Below, one piece after another: positions 1 to 9,588 of a stretch of 64,000 nucleotides of DNA. Within the stretch, counting starts at the first letter, position 1. Every line of letters begins with the position of its first letter. Position numbers and translations under genes: made by a program. The DNA is from an uncultured Cellulophaga sp. (GTDB lineage: Bacteria; Bacteroidota; Bacteroidia; Flavobacteriales; Flavobacteriaceae), in assembly GCA_947496695.1 (NCBI GenBank), contig CANMEI010000008.1, positions 171,160-235,159 on the forward strand, given 5' to 3'. The notes beneath the pieces were generated by a model. The model was not told the DNA's origin. It saw only the letters and a list, made by a program, of their open reading frames with translations, and ran no database searches.

Positions 1-42
1 ACCTTTTTCGTTGGGTATTTATAGTGGAATAAATTTTAAATT

Positions 43-786
43 TTAGGTGCTTTTTGTTTCTAATTCGGTTAAAATAGTACTTCTAATTTCTTCTCTTATA
101 GATGCTTTTTGAGTTTCATCTAAATTATCTGTTTTAAAAAAATGATGAATTTTAGCTCGTGTTCTACCTGGTTTTCCTTTAGTAAAGGTAAATGGGAGTC
201 GGGCTTTATTGTCATAAAAAGTCATAGGTACAATTGGAATTTTATGAGCGATAGCCATTTTAAAAGCGCCATCTTTAAACTCATCTAAAATTATATGCTC
301 ATCAGGAACACCACCTTCAGGAAAAATACAAATACTAAGTCCGTCTTTTAATCTTTTTTGTGCTCTACGGTAAACGGCAGTTCTACTTCTTGGATCATTA
401 CGGTCAACCATAATACAAACACGTTTATAGAAAAACCCAAAAAAAGGAATTTTTGAAAGTTCTTTTTTACCAACAAAAACAAAAGGATTTTTACTCAATT
501 TAAGCATGAGCATAATGTCTAACATACTGGTGTGGTTAGCTACAAGCATATAACTTTCTCCTTTTTTAATCTTCTCTTCTCTTTTAACAATAGTGATACA
601 ACCCATGCCATAAAGAATAAAATTTGCCCAAATATTTCTAGCGATCCAAAAAAAATAAGGATATCCTTTTTCTGATATGGTGAAAATTACTAGTAAAGGC
701 CAAAAAATTAAAATAGGAATAGCGACTAGTATATAAAACCATATTTGGTATATAACACTTCCTGCTTTTTGTAGTAATTCGATCAT
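43..786 (-). CDS. plsC: 1-acyl-sn-glycerol-3-phosphate acyltransferase (PlsC family)
   Basis: A 247-residue membrane acyltransferase that would transfer an acyl chain to lysophosphatidic acid to make phosphatidic acid for phospholipid synthesis. Visible motifs are NHTSMLD (H85, D90, the HX4D catalytic motif), a VGKKEL-IPFFG segment after it, and FPEGG near residues 155-159 (family norm FPEGTRS, so the third motif is slightly variant). One or two hydrophobic segments lie in the first 65 residues. It is divergent from trpS and has 42 bases of window after its stop. Family assignment is firm; substrate preference is inferred. Confidence 0.9.
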   Translation of the reverse strand: MIELLQKAGSVIYQIWFYILVAIPILIFWPLLVIFTISEKGYPYFFWIARNIWANFILYGMGCITIVKREEKIKKGESYMLVANHTSMLDIMLMLKLSKNPFVFVGKKELSKIPFFGFFYKRVCIMVDRNDPRSRTAVYRRAQKRLKDGLSICIFPEGGVPDEHIILDEFKDGAFKMAIAHKIPIVPMTFYDNKARLPFTFTKGKPGRTRAKIHHFFKTDNLDETQKASIREEIRSTILTELETKST

Positions 787-930
787 GAATCCAAAAATAG
801 TATTTTAAAAGTTTTTATTAACCTAAGCGAACTATAATTTAACCAGTAAAGTTTTACTTAAACTAAACTTTATTTCAATTTATGTTTTATACTATTTGTT
901 TTACCTTTACATGATAATTATTATAGTAAA

Positions 931-1899
931 ATGGCAAGAATTTTAACTGGAATACAGAGTACAGGAACACCACATTTAGGAAATATTTTAGGTGCAGTTA
1001 TGCCAGCAATTGAAATGGCAAATAACCCTAAAAACGAATCTTTTTTATTTATTGCAGACATGCATTCGTTAACTCAAATTAAAAATGGTGAAGAGTTAAG
1101 GTATAATACGTATGCTGTTGCTGCAACCTGGCTTGCTTTTGGTTTAGATATTAATAAAACTGTTTTTTATCGTCAGAGTGACGTACCGCAAACAACTGAA
1201 CTTTCATGGTATTTAAGCTGTTTTTTTCCATATCAACGATTAACATTAGCACATTCATTTAAAGACAAAGCAGATAGGTTAGATGATGTCAATGCAGGTT
1301 TATTTTCATATCCAATGTTAATGGCAGCTGATATTTTATTGTATGATGCTGAAATTGTACCTGTAGGTAAAGATCAATTACAGCATATAGAAATGACTCG
1401 TGATGTTGCTTCTCGTTTTCATGCTCAGTTAGGAGAAACTTTTGTTTTGCCTGAAGGAAAAATACAAGAAGAAACTATGTATATTCCAGGTACAGATGGA
1501 TCTAAAATGAGTAAGAGTAAAAATAATTTGATTAATCTTTTTCAGACAGATAAAAAACTAAGAAAACAAATTATGGGTATTCAAACAGATAGTACGCCAA
1601 TGGAAGAGCCAAAAGATCCAGATACCGATAATGTTTTTGCGTTATATAAAATTTTAGCTACTGATGAGCAAGTGGCTGAAATGAGGGCAAATTATATAAA
1701 TGGAAACTATGGATATGGTCATGCGAAACAAGCATTATATGAAGTTATAGTAGCTAAGTTTGGAAAAGCACGCGAAAAGTTTGATTACTATATTAATAAT
1801 ACTGATGAGATAGATAAAGTTTTAAAATTAGGAGCAGAAAAAGCAGGCAAAATTGCTGATGAAGTTCTTGCAAGGGTTCGTACTAAAGTAGGGTATTAG
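931..1899 (+). CDS. trpS: tryptophanyl-tRNA synthetase
   Basis: Class I aminoacyl-tRNA synthetase charging tRNA-Trp in the cytoplasm. The HIGH-type motif is TPHLGN (residues 13-18), the KMSKS loop is at residues 192-196, and the conserved GKDQLQH segment lies between them. Length of 322 residues fits the short bacterial TrpS form. It is a single-gene unit: divergent from plsC and followed 21 bp later by a perfect palindromic terminator. No T-box or trp leader was recognised in the 144 bp upstream. Confidence 0.96.
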   Translation: MARILTGIQSTGTPHLGNILGAVMPAIEMANNPKNESFLFIADMHSLTQIKNGEELRYNTYAVAATWLAFGLDINKTVFYRQSDVPQTTELSWYLSCFFPYQRLTLAHSFKDKADRLDDVNAGLFSYPMLMAADILLYDAEIVPVGKDQLQHIEMTRDVASRFHAQLGETFVLPEGKIQEETMYIPGTDGSKMSKSKNNLINLFQTDKKLRKQIMGIQTDSTPMEEPKDPDTDNVFALYKILATDEQVAEMRANYINGNYGYGHAKQALYEVIVAKFGKAREKFDYYINNTDEIDKVLKLGAEKAGKIADEVLARVRTKVGY

Positions 1900-1920
1900 T
1901 CTTTTAACTTTAAATTTAAT

Positions 1921-1960
1921 AAAACCAAAAAACCGACTCTAGAGTCGGTTTTTTGGTTTT
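1921..1960 (+). terminator. Perfect palindromic terminator after trpS
   Basis: Forty bases form a perfect inverted repeat (20-nt arms, hairpin centre TCTAGA) with A-rich left and T-rich right ends, so it can act as an intrinsic terminator on either strand. It sits 21 bp after the trpS stop. The convergent dprA gene ends 180 bp further on, so service to dprA is less certain. Confidence 0.9.
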
Positions 1961-2141
1961 ATTAATCATAACTAAATTAGTTAAAATAAGTTTTATTTCA
2001 ATTTTCATGGTTGAATTACTGTTTTAAGTTCTATTTATTCTTTTTGTAGCCTATTACAAACTAATCGGTTTATAAGTAGTTGTTGTTTAAATATATAAAT
2101 AGAAGTTTTTAAAAGTAATAGTTGAATTAATTATGTTTGTT

Positions 2142-3245
2142 TTATAATGCTTCAAATAATTTTCCAGGTAAGGGTCTAATTACCCCTTTCATTTCCATAT
2201 TTAATAATGTAGAAGATACTTTAAAAATTGGCATTTCACAATCAAGAGCTATAGAGTCTAAAAGTTGCTTACCGTTTGTTTGTAAGTAAGAATGTATTTT
2301 TTGTTCATGATCATCAAGTTCAATAAACAATTGTTTTTGTACTGTTTTTGATTTTTTATCTTCTAATTCCCAACCTAAAGAGTATACTAAATCTGCAGCA
2401 GAAGTAAGCATTTGTGCTTTTTGCTGTTTAATTAATGTATTACAACCAGAACTATATTTATCTCCAGCTCTACCTGGTACTGCAAAAACATCTCTATGGT
2501 AGCTATGTGCAATATCAGCAGTAACTAAACTCCCTCCCTTTTCTGCAGATTCAATTACAATTGTAGCTTCGCTCATACCTGCAATAATTCTGTTGCGTTT
2601 TAAAAAATTTTCTCGCTCAGGATTACTATTAGACCAAAATTCAGTAATAAAACCTCCATTATTATCAACTTCTGGTATGTATTTGGCATGTACTTTTGGG
2701 TAAATTTGGTTTAGTCCGTGAGCAAGACAACCAATAGTTTGTAAACCATGCTTAATTGCTGCTTTTTGAATACAAATATCAACACCGTAAGCAAACCCAC
2801 TTACAATAATTGGATTTAATGGTGCTAAATCTTCAATTAACTTTTCGCAAAAGGCAGTACCATAACTAGTTATTTTTCTAGTGCCTACAATTCCAATAAT
2901 TTTTCTGTCTTGGAGGTTTATATTACCTTTTTGAAATATAAGTATAGGTCCATCTATACAGTGCTTTAAATAATGCGGATAATCCGCATCTAAAAAATAG
3001 GTAGCTTTAATGTTCTCTTGTTTAATATACTTAAATTCTTCCTCAGCTTGTTTTAAATAGATTTTGTTAAATAAGTTCTTTAAAGTGAAAGATCCAATCC
3101 CTTCTATTTTTAATAAGTTTTCTAATTTATTTTCAAAAATTGCAACTGGGCTTCCGCAATGTGCGATAAGTTTTTTTGCTGTTACATCGCCAATATTGGG
3201 GATTTGTTGCAATCGTAACGTTGCAAGAAGTTCATTATCAATCAT
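2142..3245 (-). CDS. dprA: DNA-processing protein DprA (Smf)
   Basis: DprA loads RecA onto incoming single-stranded DNA during natural transformation. The 367-residue protein has an N-terminal helix-hairpin-helix region (about 10-60), a Rossmann-like DNA-binding core with SGFAYGVD (149-156), HGLNQIYP (176-183), the RNRIIAG segment (217-223), GGSLVT (237-242) and the terminal VPG (256-258), and a C-terminal winged-helix region. All family hallmarks are intact. It is divergent from the HU/SPOR gene, with about 105 bp between starts. No other competence gene lies nearby. Confidence 0.93.
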   Translation of the reverse strand: MIDNELLATLRLQQIPNIGDVTAKKLIAHCGSPVAIFENKLENLLKIEGIGSFTLKNLFNKIYLKQAEEEFKYIKQENIKATYFLDADYPHYLKHCIDGPILIFQKGNINLQDRKIIGIVGTRKITSYGTAFCEKLIEDLAPLNPIIVSGFAYGVDICIQKAAIKHGLQTIGCLAHGLNQIYPKVHAKYIPEVDNNGGFITEFWSNSNPERENFLKRNRIIAGMSEATIVIESAEKGGSLVTADIAHSYHRDVFAVPGRAGDKYSSGCNTLIKQQKAQMLTSAADLVYSLGWELEDKKSKTVQKQLFIELDDHEQKIHSYLQTNGKQLLDSIALDCEMPIFKVSSTLLNMEMKGVIRPLPGKLFEAL

Positions 3246-3350
3246 TTGTTTTTGGTTCGTGTTTAGTCTACAAATTACATTAAATTTAATGTTAATAAAA
3301 AGTAATCTTAAAGGTTTTAGTTACGCTAAATTTTTACAATCTTTGTCTTG

Positions 3351-4319
3351 ATGAGATTAGAACACTACATTGAAGAATTATTATATAGATACAATTGTGT
3401 AATGGTGCCAGAATTTGGAGCATTTTTAACACAGACTAAATCTGCATATATAAAAGAAGCAAATCATACATTTCACCCACCATCAAAAGTTGTTTCGTTT
3501 AATGAACAATTAAAATCTAATGATGGATTGTTGGTTTCTTATGTTGCTGATGCTGAAAAAACCACATATGAAGATATGTTAGTTCAGTTAGCTGAGGTTT
3601 CTAAAGAGTGGAAGACTAAACTTAAAAATGGTGAACGTTTACTTTTAGGGAGTATTGGTAAATTATGGTTAAACAAAGAAGGTAAAATACAGTTTGAACC
3701 AGCTAATCAAGAAAATTATTTAACAACGTCTTTTGGTCTTTCGTCATGTGTGTCTCCAGTTATAACTCGTGAGCAGTTAAAGGAAGAAGTAGTGGCTTTA
3801 GAAGAAGAAATTCCTTTTATAATTACTCCTGAGAAAAGAGAGAAGAATCAATTTAGATCTTATTTAAAATATGCTGCAGTAGTTTTATTGGGTGTATCCA
3901 TAGGCGTTTCAGGTTTTAAATTTTATAAAGATAATAGCTTTAATACTCAAATTGCACAGCAAACAGCACAAAAAGAGATTTCAAAAAATATTGAAGAAGC
4001 TACTTTTTTTGATACTACCCCTTTAGAATTACCACCTCTAAACCTAAAAGCTAGAGTTTTAGGAACAGATGAAGTTGTTGAAGCATCAAGTGAAATGACT
4101 TATTATATTGTAGCTGGTGCATTTAAAGTAAAAGAAAATGCTGATAAGAAAATTGAAGCTTTAAAAATAAGAGGTTTTAATGCAAGTTATATTGGTGTAA
4201 ATAAGTTCGGTTTTCACGTAGTAAGTTTTGAAAATTTTACAGACTCAAATGATGCCATTAACTATCTTAGAAAAATTAAGCGTACGGAATCAAGTGATGC
4301 TTGGTTATTTCAACAATAA
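3351..4319 (+). CDS. HU/CCDC81-type domain and SPOR domain membrane protein
   Basis: A 322-residue protein with three parts: an N-terminal region (1-150) resembling the paired HU-CCDC81 domains of Bacteroidota, a single hydrophobic membrane segment (about 167-186), and a C-terminal SPOR domain (about 248-320, starting at MTYYIVAGAF) expected to bind denuded septal peptidoglycan. That topology suggests a cytoplasmic nucleic-acid- or protein-binding head linked to the cell wall, possibly at division sites; this role is inference. The ATG at 3351 is preferred over the TTG three bases upstream. It is followed 62 bp later by the thioesterase gene. Confidence 0.8.
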   Translation: MRLEHYIEELLYRYNCVMVPEFGAFLTQTKSAYIKEANHTFHPPSKVVSFNEQLKSNDGLLVSYVADAEKTTYEDMLVQLAEVSKEWKTKLKNGERLLLGSIGKLWLNKEGKIQFEPANQENYLTTSFGLSSCVSPVITREQLKEEVVALEEEIPFIITPEKREKNQFRSYLKYAAVVLLGVSIGVSGFKFYKDNSFNTQIAQQTAQKEISKNIEEATFFDTTPLELPPLNLKARVLGTDEVVEASSEMTYYIVAGAFKVKENADKKIEALKIRGFNASYIGVNKFGFHVVSFENFTDSNDAINYLRKIKRTESSDAWLFQQ

Positions 4320-4381
4320 AATAGTAGTAGGTTTATTTTTAAACAATAGAGGTTACTATAACTTTCTTAAATTTTAGTGGT

Positions 4382-4900
4382 ATGATTGCGAAGACTCCAG
4401 GTGAATCTAGAACAATAATGACTGATATGGTTTTGCCAAGTGAAACCAATCCTTTAAATAATTTATTTGGAGGTGAATTATTAGCACGAATGGATCGTGC
4501 CGCTAGTATTGCAGCAAGAAGACATAGTCGTAGAATTACTGTTACAGCTTCAGTAAATCATGTAGCTTTTAATCAGGCTGTTCCTGTTGGTAGTGTCGTT
4601 ACTGTTGATGCTCGTGTTTCAAGAGCATTTAGAACCTCAATGGAGGTTTATATTGATGTTTGGATAGAAGATAGGTTTACGGGTGCTAAAACTAAAGCAA
4701 ATGATGCGATTTATACCTTTGTTGCTGTTGATGATTCGGGTAAGCCTACAGAAGTACCTGCAATTAGTCCTGAATCTGAATTAGAGCAAGAACGTTTTGA
4801 AGGTGCTTTAAGAAGAAAACAATTAAGTTTAGTATTGGCAGGAAAAATGAAACCTAATGATGCTACAGAATTAAGAGCTTTGTTTACTGCTGAATCTTAA
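4382..4900 (+). CDS. acyl-CoA thioesterase, hotdog fold (YciA/BFIT type)
   Basis: A 172-residue single-hotdog acyl-CoA hydrolase that would release free fatty acid and CoA. The signature NPLNNLFGGELLARMD (about residues 21-36) and the following ASVNHVAF segment match the YciA-like acyl-CoA thioesterases, which contain a catalytic Asp in that region. It probably belongs with the HU/SPOR gene upstream only by proximity. It converges on the EnvC-like gene with 3 bp between stop codons and no visible terminator. Confidence 0.87.
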   Translation: MIAKTPGESRTIMTDMVLPSETNPLNNLFGGELLARMDRAASIAARRHSRRITVTASVNHVAFNQAVPVGSVVTVDARVSRAFRTSMEVYIDVWIEDRFTGAKTKANDAIYTFVAVDDSGKPTEVPAISPESELEQERFEGALRRKQLSLVLAGKMKPNDATELRALFTAES

Positions 4901-4903
4901 GAT

Positions 4904-6151
4904 TTATAATTGATAAATCCATTCTTCAGGGTTTAAGCGCGAAGTATCTTGGTATAGGTAGAATTTTAATAATGTTTGATTATTAATAGCATTTGTATAA
5001 ACCTCACCAAGGTTTTCTTTAGTTTTTACCTTATCTCCTTTTTTTACAGATACTGATGTTAAGTTGTAATAGGTACTGATGAAATTACCATGCTTAACTT
5101 GAACGCCTTTATTGCCTCCAGGTACGCTTATTACTGCAATTACTTCTCCTTCAAAGATAGCTCTAGCATTTACACCTTTTTCAGTAGCAATTATAACCCC
5201 ATTGTTTTGATGTTTAATGCCAGGGTAAACAGGGTCTTTATATACACCAAAACCAATACTTTTTATTCCTTTTTCTACGGGCCAAATTAAGCGACCTTTA
5301 TTTGCTGAAAATTTACCAGCAAGAACTTTTGCTTCAGGAGTTAATATGAATTTGTTATTGTTAATTGAGGTGCTTTTTGATGTTGAGGTTTTTTTTGTTT
5401 CTTTATTAGCACTTGCAATAGCACTTTTAATTAAGTTTTCTATTTGCTGATCAATTTTACGTGCTTCCTTTTCTTTCTTTTTGATTGATGAAGCATATTT
5501 AGACTCATTTTGTTTGATAGTTGCCAACAATTCATTTTGAGTGTTTTTCTCTTTTTGTAATTCTTTTTTAGCTAAGGTATTTTCGGCAATTAACTTGTCT
5601 TTTTCTTTTCGTTGTTCCGTAAGTTCAAGATTCAATTTTTTAAGTTCATCTGTTTTAGAAACAATTTGTTCTCCTTGTTCTTTCCTATACTGAGTATATT
5701 GCTTCATGTACTGAAGCCTTTTAAAGCCCTGAAAGAAGCTTTCAGAAGAAAGTAAGAACATAAGTCTACTTTGTTGTGATTTGTTCTGATATGACTTCTG
5801 AATCATTAATGCGTAGTCGTCCTTTAATGTTTTTAATTCGCTTCGGAGTTTTGTAATATTTCTAATGTTTGCATTAAGTTGTCGGTTTAGCAAATTAGAT
5901 TGCTCGTTTGTAACTCTAATAAGTTGTTGTCGAACTGATATCTTTTTATCTAAAGCGTTCATTTGTTCTAAAACATTACCTTTTTCTTTTTTTTCAGCAA
6001 ATAATAATTTATTTATCTGTTGAATTTCATTTTGAAGTTTTTCACGCTTTGCTTCTAGGTTTTTTTGTTCAGAAGTTTGTGCATTTGAAATAGCAAAGCA
6101 AAAGAAAATACTTAAAAGTATAAAAAGGTGGTATATTTTATTTTGGAACAT
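4904..6151 (-). CDS. EnvC-like murein hydrolase activator with degenerate LytM domain
   Basis: A 415-residue exported protein: signal peptide at 1-24 (cleavage near SNA-QT), a long charged coiled coil (about 25-260), and a C-terminal M23/LytM domain (about 285-415). The catalytic zinc motifs are lost: the HxxxD position reads HQNNG and the HxH position reads KFYLY. This is the pattern of EnvC/NlpD-type activators, which switch on amidases rather than cut the wall themselves. It lies 1 bp after the DUF4292 gene and is probably translated from the same transcript. Catalytic inactivity is inferred from the missing residues. Confidence 0.88.
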   Translation of the reverse strand: MFQNKIYHLFILLSIFFCFAISNAQTSEQKNLEAKREKLQNEIQQINKLLFAEKKEKGNVLEQMNALDKKISVRQQLIRVTNEQSNLLNRQLNANIRNITKLRSELKTLKDDYALMIQKSYQNKSQQSRLMFLLSSESFFQGFKRLQYMKQYTQYRKEQGEQIVSKTDELKKLNLELTEQRKEKDKLIAENTLAKKELQKEKNTQNELLATIKQNESKYASSIKKKEKEARKIDQQIENLIKSAIASANKETKKTSTSKSTSINNNKFILTPEAKVLAGKFSANKGRLIWPVEKGIKSIGFGVYKDPVYPGIKHQNNGVIIATEKGVNARAIFEGEVIAVISVPGGNKGVQVKHGNFISTYYNLTSVSVKKGDKVKTKENLGEVYTNAINNQTLLKFYLYQDTSRLNPEEWIYQL

Positions 6152-6152
6152 A

Positions 6153-6917
6153 TTACTTTAAGGTAATTTCTTTAAAGCCATTAGGTATTGAATATGGAAA
6201 CTTCACCTTTCTGTCTAATTCAATATTTTTATACTCAATATCAATTTTACTTTCGTTATCGTCTAATTTTGCAACAATATTTATCTCATTAGGTAGAATT
6301 CTACTATCAACTTCTTGATAATTTGAATATTGAATATTTAATACGCGAGCATTTTCAGGTTGTGAAATTTGTTGATTTCCAATTTTAAAATGTTTAGGTT
6401 CTATCTGAAATAGAATTTTATATAATTCTAGCGCATTTTTTGGTTGTAGATTATAAGTATCTAAAGAGATATCAGCTAAGTATTTATCTTTTCTTAAATC
6501 TAAAATAGCTTGACCTAATAGCAAATTTTGAACTTTCTCAAAATTTAAATCTGTGCCTAATAATTTACTTAAATGACTAAAATCACCATCAAAATAAGAA
6601 TTATCTAATTTATTATAAAATGAAACTCTTTTTGGGCTTATGTAAGCTTTAACAATACCTAGTGGAGCGCTTATCCATATAGCTTTGTCTTTTTCCATTC
6701 TAAGACTTACTGTAAAACCTTGTGAAGCATGATCATCTTTATAATCAATTTTCATTTTACCAGAAATAGTATTGAAATCTAATTCATTTGCATAATGATT
6801 TTTGATAATAGCTTTTGCGCTTAAATTTTTGTTTATAGCCCCACCTGTAACTACTTTGGTTGATTTACAAGACAAAGCAAAAGTTAATATAACTATTGGT
6901 ATAATTTTTTTAATCAA
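6153..6917 (-). CDS. DUF4292 family lipoprotein
   Basis: A 254-residue lipoprotein with lipobox LSCKS (Cys 17) after a short hydrophobic leader, followed by a beta-rich body that includes a DFNTISGKMKIDY stretch near residue 47. It resembles the DUF4292 family of Bacteroidota, whose function is not established; the fold is thought to be LolA/LolB-like, so a role in lipoprotein or lipid carriage is a guess. It sits between a TPR protein and the EnvC-like protein, with gaps of 10 and 1 bp, which points to envelope maintenance. Confidence 0.8.
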   Translation of the reverse strand: MIKKIIPIVILTFALSCKSTKVVTGGAINKNLSAKAIIKNHYANELDFNTISGKMKIDYKDDHASQGFTVSLRMEKDKAIWISAPLGIVKAYISPKRVSFYNKLDNSYFDGDFSHLSKLLGTDLNFEKVQNLLLGQAILDLRKDKYLADISLDTYNLQPKNALELYKILFQIEPKHFKIGNQQISQPENARVLNIQYSNYQEVDSRILPNEINIVAKLDDNESKIDIEYKNIELDRKVKFPYSIPNGFKEITLK

Positions 6918-6927
6918 AGTATAATTT

Positions 6928-7887
6928 TTAAAATCCGGGTTTAATTTTTCTTTTATATATAGAGGCTTTTACAGTGTTGTATATTGCTGTATAAGCATCA
7001 ACAAGTTCTTGGTATATTTTGTTAGATAGTTTAATGTCATCTAGCATATAATCCAATGATTCTTCCAATACTTGAATAGCTTCTCTATGTTTTTTTTTAT
7101 GATTTAAAGCAACACCTCTAACATAATAAAAGTAGGGTTGTGCAGGGTAATTTTCTAATGCTTCTTTTGACAAATTATCAAGTTGAATATAACTTTTACT
7201 TCTTAGTAAGCCTATTATTCTATTTTTATATGTCTCAATAGTTGCATTTTCATGACTTTCAGATGAATTATTTCGATTATTTGTTGCTGTACTAAAGCTG
7301 AAACTGTTTGTGTTTTCCTCAGCTTGTTTTAAGCCAATCTTTAATTTTGTATTTAGGTTATCTGTGAATTTTGATTTTTCTATTGTATTTAAAACATTAA
7401 TAGAAGCTAAATAATTATTGGTATTATAGTATATTAATGCTAAATTTTGATTGTAGATAAGATTGTTTTCTGGAAGAAAATCTTTTATTGTGCTGATACC
7501 ACTTCTTTTTGAACTTAAAATAGAAACTAGTGTATATAAATACCAGTAATTTTCAGGCTCAGAATTTACAGCGTTAATAGCATATATTTCGGCTAAATCA
7601 TATTGTTTAGTTTCTTTATAAGCTTTTGCAAGCTCATAATCAATAACTTTATTTGATTTATCTATTTTTTTACACTCAAGTAATAAGTTTATCGTTTTAT
7701 CGTGATTCTCTATACTTTTTTGCTTTAATGCTTCAAAAAATTTTTCTTGAAAAGTATCTGAATATTCGTCTAAAAATAAAGCTACATTATCTTCTTTATC
7801 TATAGTATTATTTTCTTGAGCAAAGCTAGCGCTAGAGATTATTAAAAACCCCAAACATGAATAAAAATAAATGACGATTTTTTTCAT
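6928..7887 (-). CDS. exported tetratricopeptide-repeat protein
   Basis: A 319-residue protein with a signal peptide (residues 1-23, ending SASFAQ) and several TPR-like helical pairs (about 45-150 and 240-310). Between them is a low-complexity Ser/Asn/Thr-rich stretch (about 195-215). Its partners are unknown; TPR proteins act as scaffolds. It precedes the DUF4292 lipoprotein by 10 bp. It lies 152 bp after the sugar nucleotidyltransferase gene, across a hairpin, so it may start its own three-gene transcription unit with DUF4292 and envC-like. Confidence 0.75.
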   Translation of the reverse strand: MKKIVIYFYSCLGFLIISSASFAQENNTIDKEDNVALFLDEYSDTFQEKFFEALKQKSIENHDKTINLLLECKKIDKSNKVIDYELAKAYKETKQYDLAEIYAINAVNSEPENYWYLYTLVSILSSKRSGISTIKDFLPENNLIYNQNLALIYYNTNNYLASINVLNTIEKSKFTDNLNTKLKIGLKQAEENTNSFSFSTATNNRNNSSESHENATIETYKNRIIGLLRSKSYIQLDNLSKEALENYPAQPYFYYVRGVALNHKKKHREAIQVLEESLDYMLDDIKLSNKIYQELVDAYTAIYNTVKASIYKRKIKPGF

Positions 7888-7974
7888 TAATTCTTTTAAT
7901 AAGTATCAAAAATAAGCATAAGTATTGGCAAACAATAAATGTACCAAGTTTTATCTTCTTACTTGTAAAACCAA

Positions 7975-8016
7975 AAATGTACTAATTAGCCAAGTAGTGA
8001 CCAAATTAGTACATTT
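7975..8016 (-). terminator. Inverted repeat after the sugar nucleotidyltransferase gene
   Basis: Arms at 7975-7987 and 8004-8016 are perfect 13-bp inverted repeats (AAATGTACTAATT type) with a 16-nt loop. The arm is followed on the minus strand by a T-rich tail, fitting a terminator for the gene ending at 8040. An extra copy of AAATGTAC at 7937-7944 leaves open an operator for the downstream TPR gene instead. Confidence 0.5.
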
Positions 8017-8039
8017 AAATATATGTTGTTAAAATTTAA

Positions 8040-9056
8040 CTATTCTAATACAGAATAATCTCCAATACTAATAGTTTCAAAATTACCATTATAAATGGCA
8101 TGATTTCCAATCATTGCATTATCTAGATTAGCATTTGTAATTCTTGTATTTGTTTGAATCAAACTATTTTTAATTGTTGAATTTTTAATTTCAGTATTGT
8201 CACCAATAGATACAAATGGACCAACAGTTGTATCTTTCAGAACCACATTTTCGCCAATATAACAAGGCTCTATTATGTTAGCATTTTCTAATTTTACTGT
8301 TCTTGAAATTAATTGTTCGCCGTCTTTTTCTAAAAAACCTAGCATTCTTTGGTTTGTTTCAACTGTAACATTTTTATTGCCACAATCCATCCATTCACTA
8401 ACGGCTCCAGTTTTAAATATTTTTCCGTTAGCCATCATGCGTTTAATACCATCATTAATTTGGTATTCACCACCATTTATTATGTTATTATCTAATACAT
8501 ATTGAAGTTCTTTTTTAAGAACAGCTACATCTTTAAAATAATAGATGCCAATAACAGCTTGATCACTTACAAATGTTTCTGGTTTTTCTACTAATTCAAT
8601 TATTTCATTTTTGTCATTTAAGTTTACAACACCATAAGCAGAAGGGTTTTCAACTCTTTTTGTCCAAATTACACTATCAGCATTTTTATCTAAATCAAAA
8701 TCTGCTCTTATTAAAGTATCGGCATAAGCAATTACTGCTGGTCCGCTTAGTGATGGTTCTGCACACATAATTGCATGACCTGTTCCTTTTGGATCTAATT
8801 GTCTATAAATACTTGGCTTTGCACCAAGATCTGTTGCTAATTTTTTTAAGCTTTCAACAACATCTTCTCCAAAAAATGCAGGATCTCCTAAAATAAAAGC
8901 TATTTCGTCAATATCTTCATTTAATACATTTGCTATATCTGTAACAAGTCTATGAACTATTGGTTTTCCTGCAACTGGAATTAATGGTTTTGGTATTGTT
9001 AATGTATGAGGTCTTAATCGTGAACCACGACCAGCCATTGGAACTATGATTTTCAT
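8040..9056 (-). CDS. sugar-phosphate nucleotidyltransferase with left-handed beta-helix tail
   Basis: A 338-residue enzyme of the NTP-transferase family that couples a sugar-1-phosphate to a nucleotide. The N-terminus has the nucleotide-binding signature AGRGSRLRPHT (8-18) and KPLIPVAGKP (23-32). Residues about 250-335 are hexapeptide-like repeats forming a left-handed beta-helix. The exact sugar and nucleotide are not determined; glucose- or mannose-1-phosphate are both possible. It follows dut by 75 bp on the same strand and is separate from rfbA in the large polysaccharide cluster. Confidence 0.85.
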   Translation of the reverse strand: MKIIVPMAGRGSRLRPHTLTIPKPLIPVAGKPIVHRLVTDIANVLNEDIDEIAFILGDPAFFGEDVVESLKKLATDLGAKPSIYRQLDPKGTGHAIMCAEPSLSGPAVIAYADTLIRADFDLDKNADSVIWTKRVENPSAYGVVNLNDKNEIIELVEKPETFVSDQAVIGIYYFKDVAVLKKELQYVLDNNIINGGEYQINDGIKRMMANGKIFKTGAVSEWMDCGNKNVTVETNQRMLGFLEKDGEQLISRTVKLENANIIEPCYIGENVVLKDTTVGPFVSIGDNTEIKNSTIKNSLIQTNTRITNANLDNAMIGNHAIYNGNFETISIGDYSVLE

Positions 9057-9131
9057 AATATTATTTGTAAGTAATAATAACGTTTACTTCTAATGTTTAT
9101 TTTAAGTACGTAGTTTACATCGTTTTGGGTT

Positions 9132-9566
9132 TTATTTTACTCCTGTACTTCCAAACCCACCTTCACCTCTTTTAGTTTCAGTAAGTTCTGTAACTAAATT
9201 CCAAGATGCACGTTCATGCTTTGCAATTACTAATTGAGCTATTCGTTCTCCATTTTCAATTACAAATGGTTCGTTTGAAATATTTACAAGTATTACACCT
9301 ATTTCACCTCTGTAATCAGCATCTATTGTGCCAGGAGCATTTAATACTGTAATTCCCTTTTTTGCAGCTAAACCACTTCTTGGTCTTACCTGTGCTTCAA
9401 AACCTACAGGAAGTTCAATAAAAAGTCCTGTTTTTACAATAGTACGACCTAAAGGTTTAAGCGTTATATCTTCAGATATATTCGCTCTTAAATCCATACC
9501 TGCTGAAGCTAGAGTTTCATATTCAGGTAAATCGTGATTCGATTTGTTGATAATATTAATTTGCAT
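9132..9566 (-). CDS. dut: dUTP diphosphatase (dUTPase)
   Basis: Trimeric dUTPase of 144 residues that hydrolyses dUTP to dUMP, preventing uracil incorporation and supplying dTMP synthesis. All five family motifs are visible: AGMDLRA, RPRSGLA, the [13 protein letters not shown] segment with catalytic Asp, the GERIAQLV motif, and the C-terminal [10 protein letters not shown] arm. It sits between the flippase gene (22 bp) and the nucleotidyltransferase, an order commonly seen in flavobacteria. Confidence 0.96.
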   Translation of the reverse strand: MQINIINKSNHDLPEYETLASAGMDLRANISEDITLKPLGRTIVKTGLFIELPVGFEAQVRPRSGLAAKKGITVLNAPGTIDADYRGEIGVILVNISNEPFVIENGERIAQLVIAKHERASWNLVTELTETKRGEGGFGSTGVK

Positions 9567-9588
9567 TCGATTTGTTGTTTATTGTGAG

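Noticed and set aside
792..799. TATTTTTG on the minus strand just before plsC as a promoter
   Set aside because: Only 5 nt from the ATG and without a -33 TTG; it would require a leaderless mRNA and is likely chance in AT-rich DNA. A similar match before the M23 gene (60315-60322) was set aside for the same reason.
3064..3351. Plus-strand ORF of 95 codons upstream of the HU/SPOR gene
   Set aside because: Antisense to the 5' half of dprA, whose reading frame has all family motifs; low-complexity translation with no similarity.
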